Below, piece after piece: positions 47,929 through 58,870 of a DNA stretch of 64,000 bases (position 1 is the first letter of the stretch; every line of letters begins with the position of its first letter). This DNA is from Eonycteris spelaea. Its lineage: Eukaryota > Chordata > Mammalia > Chiroptera > Pteropodidae. The stretch is taken from positions 9,773,501-9,837,500 of the forward strand of contig PUFA01000003.1 in the NCBI GenBank assembly GCA_003508835.1. Direction: 5' to 3'. The notes beneath the pieces were generated by a model. That model worked only from the letters and a program-made list of their open reading frames with translations, was not told where the DNA came from and did not search any database. The translations under genes were made by a program, and so were the position numbers.

Positions 47929-50143
47929 GTAGGGAGAACGTCTGTCGGTTGTGAGTCAGGCCCTCACCTCCTCGCTCCACTCCATTCCTCACCGCGCTCA
48001 GCATGATCCAAAAGAGATTCTGATCGACCCACTGCCCTTGTAAAACCTCCTAGAGGCTTCTCAGTTTCTTCATAGATCCATATTTCTTAATGTGCCTAAT
48101 TTACCTGACCGATTAGCAGCATTTGACACACTGATCAGCCTTCTCGAAATAGTTTACTCATTTGACTTCCGTGTTATCACATAATCTCCTACCTCTTTTG
48201 CCTGTATTTGTCTGTCTGCTTTGCTTGTTCCTCCTTTCTCCAGTCACTATAATTATTAGAGTGTCCCAGGACTCTGTTCTTGGACCTCTTTACTAGCTAC
48301 ACTCACTTGGTGACAGTTTTCTATCCGATCTTAATGGCGTTTCAATTCTGTTACCGAGGACTTACAAATTTATATCCTCACACAGACCCCTCCCTCGAAT
48401 CCTAGACTCATATCCAGCTGCCTTCTCTACAACTTTTAAATGTGTTAGGTCACATTCAAACCCGAGTTTTACCCCTCAATACAGTTCTTCCCATGGCAAG
48501 TTTGCCTCAAACCCAAGCCCAGGGTAACTCCTCCCTAGAGTTAATTGGCCCAGAAACCTTGGGGCCATTCCTGATTACCTAACAGCATTGTTTCCCAAGT
48601 CAATATGTGCAAATTCTGTTGGCTTTAAAATATATCCTAAATCTAACCACTTCTCACCACATTCATCTTAACCGGCAGCCTGGTCCAAACCATCCAAACC
48701 ATCCATCTGTCTTCTGGGTTATCGCCAACAGCTCCCATATATTTCTAAAGGCTGTTCTCAATCTAGCAGCCAAAGTGAGGCTAATAAAAACCTGAACTAG
48801 ATCATATCACTGCTACAAAGTCTTAAATGAATTCCTGTCACAGAGTGAAAGTGAAAATCTTTTAAAAGGACTCAGGCCTTAACATCATAGGCCAGCATTA
48901 CCTCTCTGACCTGCTCGCCCTTTGTTCATAAAATTTTAACCGCTGCTAGGCTGTTTCACAGCCTTCGCAGCTGCCTTTTTCTGCCTAGAACTCTTAATTC
49001 TTGTCTGCTTGGATTCCTTCCTCGCTTCCTGTGGTCTCTGCAAATGTCTCTCCAGGAAGTCTTCTCTGGCTATCCTATTTAAGATTATAGCAGCTCCATC
49101 ACCACCCCCTATTTCCCTTTCCTGTCTTACTTTTTCATCCCAGCACTTAGCATTCTGTGTTGTTATATTTATTGTCTGTCCATGAATTGTCCAAATCTAT
49201 AGCACAGTGCCAGAACAGTGTCAGGCACTTAGGAGTCACTCAGAAATATGAATTAATTTTACATTTGGCAGAGCTAAGTTAACAAGCATGGTGCTTCGCT
49301 CTTTGTAATGCTGTTGTATCCCTAGCACTTAGCACAGTGCTTACCAACAGTCATTGAATAACTATAGACGGTGTGCATCCCTTCCTTTTCAGCTACACCA
49401 CCTTCACACTCTCACCTTTCCCTCAAGAGCTATGCTTTCTTTTTCACTGCACTTCTGTCTGAAAGCCCTTTATCATAAATGGGTGCTGTCTCCAAATACA
49501 GATAGAATTTATAGTCATCTGTAACAAATTTTGTCAAGCTATGCCTTTGAAGTGTTTCTGGCAGTCCATGCAGTTTAATAATTTCCAAGACATTTAAAGG
49601 ATATTATGTTATAGTTCTTACCAGTCTTATCCTCACTTGTTTAGGGCTTCCCTACAATTTTTTAAAGACACCAACTTTTGATGGTCAGTGAATGCTTTGA
49701 TTGCATAAAGGATCCAGGGCAAATCTGTCTGTCATATTAGCTTGTACTGAGAGAGCTACCTGCAGACAAAGCCCTGCCCACAAACCACTAAATTGTGCTA
49801 ATTATTTTAAAAAGAAACAAAATCACAGTAAAATTTGTTATTTTTTGATAAATGTTTGTAAAATAGGTAAGACATAAAGCCTTTTTTACTTAGTAGCAAG
49901 TAATGGGCAACACAGGGAAAGTACCTATCTGTTGCTAAAAGGAGTGAATGGATAGAATTATAGTGTTTTGCAAAGTAAATTATGGCCAGTTTATCTTTTT
50001 TTAAATTCTCATATTTGAGTTTGCTTAAGGAGAATGTATGTCTTATATTCAATAATACGCTTTTCTTTTTTTACATTTATAATAACGTTTGAGGTAACAA
50101 AATAGTCTGATTTGGTAAATCATTTTCATTTGTATAATTTTAG
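47929..50143 (+). other. C18orf21 intron 2
   Basis: A 2215-base intron with GT and AG ends. It holds a long L2 fragment. The remainder, including opposing open frames at 49807-50387, contains nothing coding that I recognise. Confidence 0.75.
48200..49260 (+). mobile_element. LINE-2 fragment in intron 2
   Basis: Pyrimidine-rich phrases in order (GTCTCTGCAAATGTCTCTCCAGGAAGTCTTCTCTGGCTATCCTATTTAAGATTATAGCAGC, ACTTAGCATTCTGTGTTGTTATATTTATTGTCTGTCC, AACAGTGTCAGGCACTTAGGAGTCACTCAGAAATA) match the 3' portion of L2 in sense orientation. The 5' boundary is uncertain. Confidence 0.65.
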
Positions 50144-50342
50144 ATGCTAAAAGCACTTTTGAAGGAACATGTCCATACTGTTTCCAGTTGCTGGTTCTGG
50201 ATAATTTCGAGTGCGCCTCAAACCCAAGCCCAAATTGACACCCAAAATACAGAAACTTCTTAATCGAGAAGCAAGAAATTATACACTCAGTTTTAAAGAA
50301 GCAAAAATTGTGGAAAAGTACAAAGACTCCAAAAGTGTATTG
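50144..50342 (+). CDS. C18orf21: C18orf21 exon 3, with a 1-base frameshift
   Basis: The first part reads DAKSTFEGTCPYCFQLLVLD in the frame from exon 2, including the first zinc-ribbon pair C43 and C46. From about 50205 the conserved continuation (VRLKPK, then LTPKIQKLLNREARNYTLSF and KEAK) lies one frame over. One base is therefore missing near 50199-50205, in GATAATTTCGAG. The 199-base exon would be 200 bases if whole, which would restore the phase needed by exon 4. In the entering frame, translation runs to TGA at 50236-50238. The donor GTAAG (50343) is intact. Confidence 0.88.
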
Positions 50343-51867
50343 GTAAGATTTCAATTCCAGTATGTGTAAACTAGAATTTTCTTTCACTTAAAAGGACATT
50401 AAGAATCAGCCTGAACATAACTCAGAGATTTGTTTTAGTATATTTAGATTGTCAAAATATAACATAAAATATTTTCCTAGTGATTACTGTTTCACCAGTA
50501 TAGCTTTCGTCACAATTACTTAAAACCAAACATCATGAGCTCTCAGTTGTTCTCAGATCTTACTGTCGAGCAGTTCTTTTCACAAATTTGAGGATTTCTT
50601 GAGCTGACCAATGTGACCTCACCTGAACTGCATCTAGCAGTAAATTTTTTCAGTTAATGGTCATTTTCTTCAAACAGCAGTACTTTATTTATTAGGTATC
50701 AGTGTCACTTCTTCAGTCATCCCCCCTCCATATCAGAGTATGTATTTAAGTTCATACCCAACAAAGGTAAGTACATCTTATGTTCATTGAGGGTCCTTTT
50801 ATGCCAAAAAATGCTAAATATTGGGGATAAAAACGGAGTAAAACAACCGAAATCAAATTACTTATGGTTTATTTTAGAGGTCTCTATCAGATACATTTGA
50901 TCATTTTATCTACATTTTCTGTGTTAACATTTATCAACTATTCAAGTGCCTGTTTACTACCAGCCACTGACTGTGCTGGGCACTGGACAACATGACCCCT
51001 TATGTCGGGTCCAAGACTCTAATTAGTAATAACTTGAATTGGAACTGCCATATTTAGGGGTTTACCAGTATTGGACAGGTAAATGCATTTTGCTTTGTCA
51101 TAAAACTGACTTTAACCTATATCTAGTCTCTTCAAAAAAAGGATAAAGCAAGTTACATAGACCTTTGACATATGCAGATCTTCCATTTGCATTTTCATCT
51201 GCTCATGAACATCAGAGTACTTCTCTGCTGAACTAGTTTGTGCTCATTTTGTCTGGGCCTGGGTTGAATCCTGTGCAATGTGAGTCAGATATGTTGAAGA
51301 AAGGCATTTAGCTAGAAAATGGGCCATTTCTTGAAAAATGAATCCTGAAAAGAAAATCAGGCTGTAGAGCTCATGAAGTGGTGTGAGAATGTGAGAATTC
51401 ATTTGATTGGCTTTGTAAATTACTTTAGATCTATATTTACCGAGTTACTAAGGATCTGAAAGGGTCACTTAAATGTTCAGTGTTGTTTTATGTTCTGTTG
51501 GGAAAAGGCTTGGAGTTCATCTGCAAAAAATATTAAATGTCTACTGCTATTATAAAGGGTATCATCCCCAGTCTCCTCAGTTCCCCTTAAGCATGGTTTT
51601 ACATGGAAAAAGTAGAGATTTTGTTATTTTAAAAGATGCTTTAGATACAAATGTTTAGCCATTAATTTTTTTATTGGAGAGTTGCTCCTTTTCAGTTTGT
51701 TTTGTCTGAGTCCTACTGCTAGGTTACAAGCCCCCCAAGGGCAGCCTCATTTACTCACCCTGTAGTACCAGGTGTAAACCCCTACATAGAAGAATTTAAT
51801 GAACATGTAGTTTATTGGATTAAATTATAAGATATATCAGGCCAAATATTTCTTCTTTATATGGTAG
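50343..51867 (+). other. C18orf21 intron 3
   Basis: A 1525-base intron with clean GT/AG ends and no clear repeat or RNA gene. Confidence 0.7.
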
Positions 51868-52067
51868 TTGATCACTTGTAAAACATGCAACAGAACAGTT
51901 AAACATCATGGTGAAAGTAGAAGCTTTCTATCAGCATTGAAGAGCAATCCTAACACTCCTGCAAGTAAACTCAGCCTGAAGACACCAGTGAGAAAGACTC
52001 TGAGTTCTGCAGACCTAAATCATGGTGTGTCTGGTTCTACAGGCAAGAGCCCAGCACTGATTTTCAG
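51868..52067 (+). CDS. C18orf21: C18orf21 exon 4
   Basis: The exon follows TGGTAG and opens with LITCKTCNRTVKHHG, giving the second zinc-ribbon pair (about residues 104 and 107 in the intact numbering). It continues through a Ser/Thr/Lys-rich, probably disordered stretch (SKLSLKTP, GSTGKSPALIF). Its 200 bases are open throughout, with no internal lesion. The donor is CAG/GTATC. Ending after two codon bases, it joins exon 5 in phase. Confidence 0.88.
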
Positions 52068-53911
52068 GTATCTTAATTCATTAAGCTATTTGAATTACCA
52101 TCGTTAACTCCTACATGTTTCTTCTTAATTTCCTGCTTAATATACACTCCCTAAATTTGCCATGCAATTCTGTCCTTAGTCCCTTTTTTTCTCCATATCC
52201 TTTTCTTCTTGTGTCATATCCTCCCATACCTTCTATTCTTATGTCTGCATGAATTCCAGTTTTATTCCTCTACTATCAGCTTCTCCCTGGGCCTGTTCAG
52301 CTGCCTGCTAAATATATCTACTTCACCCTCCCCATATGTCCCCAGAGCTACTCAGACCTCCCTATCCTCTTAAGTTCTTTATTCTGGGGGTAAACATACC
52401 CATTCTGGCCTGAAACGGAGAGTACAGTTGACAACTCCTACCGCCTTGGCCCTTGTCCAGTTAGCCACCAGTTTGTCTTATCCCACTTTTATGTTATTTG
52501 CATCTCTCTCTCTCTTTTTTTTTTTTTCTCTACTCCTGTTATCTGTTCAGGTCTTTATTCACTTTTTGCGGGGACCACAAGAATTTTGAGTCTTCATAAG
52601 TGGAACTCTTCTAGTCTGATTAGAAGCACCTTACTCTGCAGCATGTGGACCTCCAGCATGGCATTCCAGCCCTTACTATCTGGCACCAGTCTATCTGCCT
52701 GTCTCACTTTGCCTTTATTCATCCTATGTGTCAGCAAAACTGAAAGACTCAGTTTACCTTCCTGCTCTAAACATTTATTCTTGCTCTTCCCTTATCAGAA
52801 ATTCCTATGGAAATCTAACTGAATAGGGATTTGTCAAATGATACTAAATTAATGATGGGCATATGTTTTATTTTTAGTAATCCTCAAAACTCTATTCACT
52901 ATGATGGTCAATAAATTTAATACCATAGAAACTGTAAAAGGAAATTTTGAATATTTTATTACAAAAGAGAAACTGAGTCTGGTAGTTTCTTGAACATAAA
53001 TGACAATTCAGAAGGACCTGATTATCTCTGCTTACTGAATTTTTTAATATTGGGTTTGATGTTTATAAGTTGGGTAAGAATTAAAATTTCAAGTCTAGTT
53101 TTCTCTATATTAATTATTTTGATATTTGGTATGATGGAAATTCATCATGGAAGTTTCTACTTTACTGGATAAATGTAGATAAAAGAACATTTGGCATATT
53201 TAAAATAACTGACTTGCATTTATACCAGAGTGCTTCTTAGATAAATGCAGGAATGAAACGAGTATTTCACATTTATCTTATAGATGGGGAGTTAGAATAG
53301 GGATCAGACTGCAAACCCCATATAAGGGTTTGGGGGATGGAACACAATTGGAAGGAATGAAATTGAACGAGGCATAAATCTACACATACCAGATGGGGAA
53401 TCATTTATTGAGTGGATATTTTTAGAGGGCTTCCTCTGTGCCTAGCACTGTTAAAAAGCACTGAAATATACAATTAGTAGGACCATGCGTCTGCCCAATG
53501 GAGCTTACATTCTGGGGGGAAGATACCATGGAATGGTACCTACATGTGTAGTTAAGATCCTTCACTTTTGAGAAAGTAAGTGGTCTTGAGCTGAAAAGGA
53601 GAAATTTGTTTTTAATGTTCTTGCAAATCTTGATGTCAGACTTAAAAGGAACCCAGACCTGATGACACTGTACTTTTAGCCTTCTTTGTCATGTGTGATA
53701 GAATCTTCAAGAACCACTCAGTATACCAACTAAATGTATAGCCTATTCAGTTAGGAGTTACTGCTGGGTACAGCCACTACTAGTATAGGGCCATAATACA
53801 GAAGAGCAGAAAATGATTCCAGTAGCAGTTATCTAGGCTAAGCAGGAAGAACACTTTAAACTGTCATTTGTCAGTATACCTAAGTGTGGTTTTTGTTTTT
53901 TTTTTTTTCAG
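52068..53911 (+). other. C18orf21 intron 4
   Basis: A 1844-base intron. The 52140-52830 stretch is pyrimidine-rich and L2-like, with a CT/T tract at about 52506-52529. A short ancient-repeat trace lies at 53395-53520. The acceptor is preceded by a strong poly-T tract (53891-53908). Confidence 0.65.
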
Positions 53912-54063
53912 AACACCTACATCTGGACAGTCAACACCCACTTGCTCCTCAAAGAATGAGCAAAACAAAGAAACGCTTCTCTCAACTGAAAATGTTGCTT
54001 AGTCAAAGTGAATCCCAAAAGAATCCAAAAGTGGACTTTAGAAATTTCTTATCTTCTTTGTAA
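53912..54063 (+). CDS. C18orf21: C18orf21 exon 5 (terminal), with a frame break
   Basis: The exon begins after a long poly-T tract and CAG. The first residues, TPTSGQSTPTCSSKN, are in the frame set by exon 4. After AAAGAAT (53951-53957) the conserved tail (FSQLKMLLSQSESQK, then KVDFRNFLSSL) is in another frame, which fits a 2-base loss. In the entering frame the stop is TAG at 54000-54002; in the tail frame it is TAA at 54061-54063. The family tail I remember runs a few residues further, so this stop may also be slightly early. Confidence 0.82.
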
Positions 54064-54207
54064 AGGATGGACTATGAAAATAAGAAATGTTTAATGTAAT
54101 TTCTGAAACTAAAGTTATTTAGAAAAAAACATTTTAAAAAACTTATTCCTTTTTTTGGACACCTTTAACAATCCAACTGAAGTGTCATAATTTCAAAACT
54201 GAGATTA

Positions 54208-54213
54208 ATTAAA
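54208..54213 (+). terminator. Candidate poly(A) signal of C18orf21 (ATTAAA)
   Basis: ATTAAA, the commonest variant of the poly(A) hexamer, lies 145 bases after the last stop codon. It is followed by TG-rich sequence (GCTGGTGTGTGGCATGTGTT), which suits a downstream element. No AATAAA occurs nearer on this strand. Confidence 0.6.
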
Positions 54214-54229
54214 ACAAAAGCTGGTGTGT

Positions 54230-56110
54230 GGCATGTGTTAAGCGTTAAGGAAAAAAATGTAAACGGTCTTAAAATCCATTTTAATACGTCTTAAGGACTG
54301 GAAGGTCAGTCTGGTAAGAGCTAGTGGCTGGCACTGCACTGCTATGTCACCTATATTCTCTGCTTCAGTGACGTGGCACCTTGCACCCAGGGCCTCTGCA
54401 GAGGCTCTCAACTTCTGGGGCAGGGGTCATCTCCTGAGTTGAGGCTTCAGCGGGGAAGACCTCTTTTTCAGTTGCTTTCTCAGTCCTGGACACTGTGACA
54501 GAAGCTGAGCTCTGTTCTCCTGGCCATTCGCAACAGGGTCGTAGCCCCCAGGTCTGGCTTCAGCTTCAAAAACGAGGCTCCCCACAACTACCTGGATGCC
54601 TGGGACCAGGTTCCCTGGCTGCTCTGTTTATTTTTAAAATACATGAAAACATGGGTCCAAAAGTAAACTCTTTTTGGCATTTTTCAATGTTTATGGAGAA
54701 AATAACCTCATTAGAATGACTGAAACGTGCCTACCTCACCAGGGTGGTTGTGAAGATCAAAAAAACATGAATGATCCTGTTAGTAGTAGATATATGACGT
54801 TAATTTTATTAATTTCTCCTCCTTTAAGTAGCAGTTGTTTTATTATGTCATTTTCATGAGGAAATTGAGACTTTTTTGAGGGTCTACTCACTCCTTTCCA
54901 GGTGTCTATAGTCTTAGTACTAATTCAGAAAAAGGATCAAGTGTGTGTGTACTGGTTTTTCCACAATCACTGACATAACTATATTAGTAAAATCTGAACA
55001 TTATTCCTATTTTGCATGCAAAAGTATATGGGGCATTACTGATTCTAGATGATTCAGTCAGATACCAAATATTTCATTTTTACAACATCCTATATTGTTC
55101 CTTTGCTAATGTTTCACCGTACATGGCATTTCATTTGCTCTAGCGAAGGCTTATTTCAAGTAGTAACAGCTTAACTGTCTCAAATCTTTTCTGGAACACA
55201 GATACACTTTTTAAAAATGACAGGCAAGGACTGAAGTCAACCTGTTTATTTAAAAACTAAATAATTTAGATATTTATAATGTTTCTAAGCTTCTCTGCTG
55301 CTTAAAGTTTAAAACTTATTTTGCTCTCATTAGGGCTTGGTAAACTGAAAAGCCAAGGTTATTAACCAGTTGGTCTCGTGTTTGTGTGACGTGAAATTAC
55401 ACCTCTAGTGTCAGCATTAAAGAGGGATGGTGAGGGTCAGCATTCTGCTTTAGTCTGAGCCACAGACTGTGGGGCTGGGCCTTCCATCCTTTGTGTCCAT
55501 GGCATCTAGTGTAATACTTTGGTCATGACAGATTATTTACCTTTCTGACTAACTTCACACTGGAACACCTGTTTCTCTTGAACTCTTGCTCTTCTGTTTG
55601 TTTCCCCCTCTCCCTGATCACCTGGGCTCTTTTGTAGTTCTCAGAACATACCATCTTCTTGCCAGCTTTGGGCCTTTGCGCATGGTTCTGGAGACTGCTG
55701 TCAACTCCAACCTCACTGCATTATGAGGAGCCATTCCTCACAGTGCTGGTGATGCTGTAAGTTTCCTGTTTCTGATTGACCCTAAATGCCTGCGAGCTCT
55801 TTGCAGGTCTGCATAATTTCGTCTGTTCCTCCAGCACCTAGTTTCCTCCCCAGTACATAGCAGCCGCTCTGCAAATATTCCTAAACTACTACATTTAAAT
55901 TCAAATTCCTTAGCCTGCTTGTTCCATACTAGGTTTGGAACTAAGATCCTTTCCAGCCACATGACTGGGAAGTGGATAAGCAGTAAAAGCAGGAACTCCT
56001 AGGTGGGGAATTGTTTACATTAACTTAGTTTCAAATGAAGGACGCCACCTGGTTCTTGACCTCTGGTAGAAAAGGTCTTTGGGTATCTCTAAAAAGGGTA
56101 TTAAAACTAT
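54230..56110. other. Intergenic, no gene recognised
   Basis: Unique-looking except for a probable L2 trace at 55540-55900 (pyrimidine-rich, with TTTGGGCCTTTGCGCATGG). Open frames are short. No CpG island is present. Confidence 0.4.
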
Positions 56111-56114
56111 TGTG

Positions 56115-56960
56115 TGGACATAAAACTCTTAGAAGGAAACAAAGGATTAGGTCTTAATAACCTTGGATTAAGCAAGCAATGGTTTCTTAGATAAAAACAC
56201 CAAAAGCACAAGCAACAAAAAAATAGATAAACGACTTTATCACAATTAAAAACTTGTGTGCTTCAAATGAGGCATACCATCAAGGAAGTGAAAAGATAAC
56301 CCACTGAATGAGAGAAAATTTTGCAAATCATGTGTTTTATCTGTTAAGGAGCTTGTATCCAAATTAGAAAGAACCCTTAAAGATCAATAATAAAGAGACA
56401 AGACATGGAAAAAATCTGAGCAGACAATTCTCCAAAGAAAATAAATGTCCAACAAGCATACTCCTTGCTATATACCCAAGAGGACTGAAAGCATGTCTAT
56501 ACAAAACTTTGTATATGAATATTCATAGCATTATTTATAATAGCCAAAAAGTAGAAACAACCCATTTTGTGTCTGGTAGACAGACACAAAATGACATATC
56601 CATACAGTGGAATATCATTCAGCTACAAAAGCAAATTACTGATACAGCTAGAAGAACATGGATGAAGCTTGAAAGCATGTTAATTGAAAGAAGTCAGACA
56701 CAAAAGGCCAAATATATGATTCAACTGATATAGAATGCTCAGAATAGGAATACATAGATTAGTGGTTAACTTGAGGCTAGGGGAATGGGGAATAACGACT
56801 CGTGAATATAATATGGGGTTTTAGGGTGACAAAATTAGCAATGATTGCACAACTCCGAATACACTAAAAAACACCAAATTCTACACTTTGAAATAAGGGT
56901 GGATTTTATTGTATGTGAATTATACCAGTAAAACTGTTCTTTAAAATGAAAGTAAGCATT
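56115..56960 (+). mobile_element. L1 3' end, plus strand
   Basis: The L1 ORF2 tail and 3' UTR are readable on the plus strand: CCAAAAGCACAAGCAACAAAAAAATAG, TTCAAATGAGGCATACCATCAAGGAAGTG, AATATCATTCAGCTACAAAAGC and TGAGGCTAGGGGAATGGGG, ending TATGTGAATTATACCAGTAAAACTG. Some internal segments are missing. The coding frame is broken. Confidence 0.75.
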
Positions 56961-58625
56961 ACCTTAAAAGATTATAGTGCTGATACTCAGGTTTAAAGGG
57001 AAATGATAGTCATGTAAAGAGAAGCAGCAAATGGGCAATGGTGGGCCTGACTCCTGCACCTCTACCCCATTGCCATCGGCCCGTGTGTAGACCAGCTGCA
57101 GCGCTCCTGAAGACGGCTCCACTTAGCTCTCGGCTGCTTGTCTAGTCACGACATGTGGGGCCAGGAACATGTGATGATCATCATTGACCCTGTGGACTGC
57201 AGTAAGCCATCATGAGGATGGAAAGAGGTCCTTATCAGCCAGAGAGGGAAGGGCTGAGCAGAACCTTGAGAGAAAACCAGACCAACGGGAATGAGTGGGA
57301 AAGAGGCAGGAGGGGACAAGGATCTAATAATTGTCTCATTAGTGTCACAGAACAACGACAATCTGTAGGCCAAAATCATCTTCAATATATCCTAGTTCTG
57401 TGCTTGTCCACTATTCTCTCCTTCAGGACAGCCCTTTGGGCTTTAACTGCAAAAAAGACAATGGTGACTTTTAATGTGATCCTTCCAAATTTTAGCACTC
57501 TAAGTAATGTTCCTAAGTGTATCACTTCTGAGAGGGACAGTGGGACTCAAACCACAATCGCACATTTGAGGACATTGCTCTGCTTTAAATCTTTCTCTAA
57601 TTTTCTCACCAGTGCCTTCCTTTCTTGCTTCTCCCCTGTTAAAGATTAGAAGAGACAGGCTTTCTCCTACCTCACAGGGCCAGTCTGGCCATCTGGATGT
57701 CACCCCTCCTCTGACTCAGGGCTCTTGGTCAACGGATAGCCCTGCCTTCTTCATCTTCATTTTCTCTACTGAATCCTTCCTCTCAGCATTTTTTTTTCTT
57801 TCAGTAAACCATTTATTGACATATAACACACAGAAATGCTCAAAACTCTGACCACAGGCTTAACTCGAGTGTCTCCACTGGACTTGGAAGGCACCCCGTA
57901 CCTGCCTCTGCACAGCTCCTCACACAGGCTGGTAAGATTCATGCCTGGGTGGTCGCAGTTCTCTGTGGAGGCTACAGGAACCCCAAAGCTTAACTCAGCT
58001 AGAAAGTGTTCAATATGCTTCTATCTGTCGGGGACTAAACTTAGAGTAAATATAAATAGGAATTTTTCTGAATAATACTAGTTAATTAAAAAGAAAATCC
58101 CATTTTTTCCTTTTAAAAAATATGGAGACAATCTTTCATAGACTATTTGTTTTAATTAAATACAATTTGTGTTTTCTATTTTGATGCTCAAATTGTTACA
58201 TCTTGGCCCTTAGAGCCAGCCCCCTTTAAGCTGACTTCATTCTTTTGATTCCATCTGAACTTTGAAAGCATCCTCTTTGCTTTCTTACAAAGTCCCAGGA
58301 CCACCTTTGTTCTCTCTGCCCTTAAATATGGCAGCAGCCACTCTCTAAGAATCCCTGCTACTTTTGAGCAGAAATTAGTAATAATGCCAGATACAGAATG
58401 TTGGGGATACTTTTATTGAGGCACAGACATGGTATTGCTACACTAGACTACTCCAGAGAGCATAAATTCTTAAAAATACTGAGTTCTCATGTTTAAAGTT
58501 TAACATTACCAAATGCCCACTAGAACGTTTTAACCGTTCAACCAAATAACGATACCTTTTCATTAATAATTTGATAAGCCATATAATTATTCCATTAAGG
58601 TTCTTAACTCTAAGAATTACTTGTG
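56961..58625. other. Intergenic, no gene recognised
   Basis: A 145-codon frame at 57212-57649 has no recognisable domain and overlaps minus-strand frames. A mildly GC-rich patch at 57050-57200 is too small to call an island. The 57400-57850 stretch is pyrimidine-rich and may be L2-derived. Confidence 0.35.
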
Positions 58626-58629
58626 CGTT

Positions 58630-58870
58630 CGGTATAGCCTACTTGTTAAGACTGTAGTCCTTGGGGTCCTACTCCATGGAACTGGCTGTGCTATTTATTC
58701 ACTGCTTAATCTTTGACATATTGTTAATTTCTCTGAGTCTGTTTCTTTGCATGTAAAATGAGGAAAATAGTACTTACCTCATAAAAATGCTGTGAAGACT
58801 CAATGTGATGTACATGAAAAACATCTAGAAGAGTGGATGGCATATTGAGAGTGCTTAAGCTCTTTCTACT
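58630..58870 (+). mobile_element. MIR SINE
   Basis: TTAAGACTGTAGTCCTTGG, GACATATTGTTAATTTCTCTGAGTCTGTTTCTTTGC, AAAATGAGGAAAATAGTACTTACCTCATAAAAATGCTGTGAAGA and GAGTGGATGGCATATTGAGAGTGCTTAA follow the full MIR order in plus orientation. It is nearly full length but diverged. Confidence 0.75.

Larger units (their letters stand above)
47400..47960 (+). promoter_or_regulatory. CpG island and promoter of C18orf21
   Basis: CpG density is high from about 47410 through the first two exons. There is no TATA box. Four ETS-type cores occur in the last 135 bases before the start codon: CCGGAA at 47615 and 47678, TTCCGG at 47642 and 47690. A GC box (GGCGGGGCC) lies at 47591-47599. This layout is typical of broad housekeeping promoters. 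The transcription start is not visible but is likely between about 47590 and 47740. Confidence 0.7.
47747..54063 (+). pseudogene. C18orf21: C18orf21 (RMP24) ortholog, five exons, frame broken
   Basis: The exons at 47747-47823, 47906-47928, 50144-50342, 51868-52067 and 53912-54063 spell the UPF0711/C18orf21 protein, starting MRQKHYLEAAAR and with CPYC and CKTC pairs that form a zinc ribbon like that of Rpp21, Rpr2 and Snm1. In human cells the protein (RMP24) has been described as a subunit specific to RNase MRP, the nucleolar RNA-protein enzyme that cuts pre-rRNA. All splice sites are GT/AG and the promoter looks intact. However, a 1-base loss in exon 3 brings in TGA at 50236-50238 (about 64 residues), and exon 5 has a second break worth two bases. 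A transcript with that stop would be expected to undergo nonsense-mediated decay. Introns and neighbours show that this is the original locus, not a retrocopy. Real gene loss and assembly error cannot be told apart here. Confidence 0.85.

Noticed and set aside
47747..54063. The idea that C18orf21 here is a processed retrocopy
   Set aside because: Four introns with GT/AG ends, a CpG-island promoter and the expected neighbour MIR187 show that it is the original locus.
57212..57649. 145-codon plus-strand frame
   Set aside because: No domain, no splice or promoter context, and overlapping frames on the other strand; composition alone can explain it.
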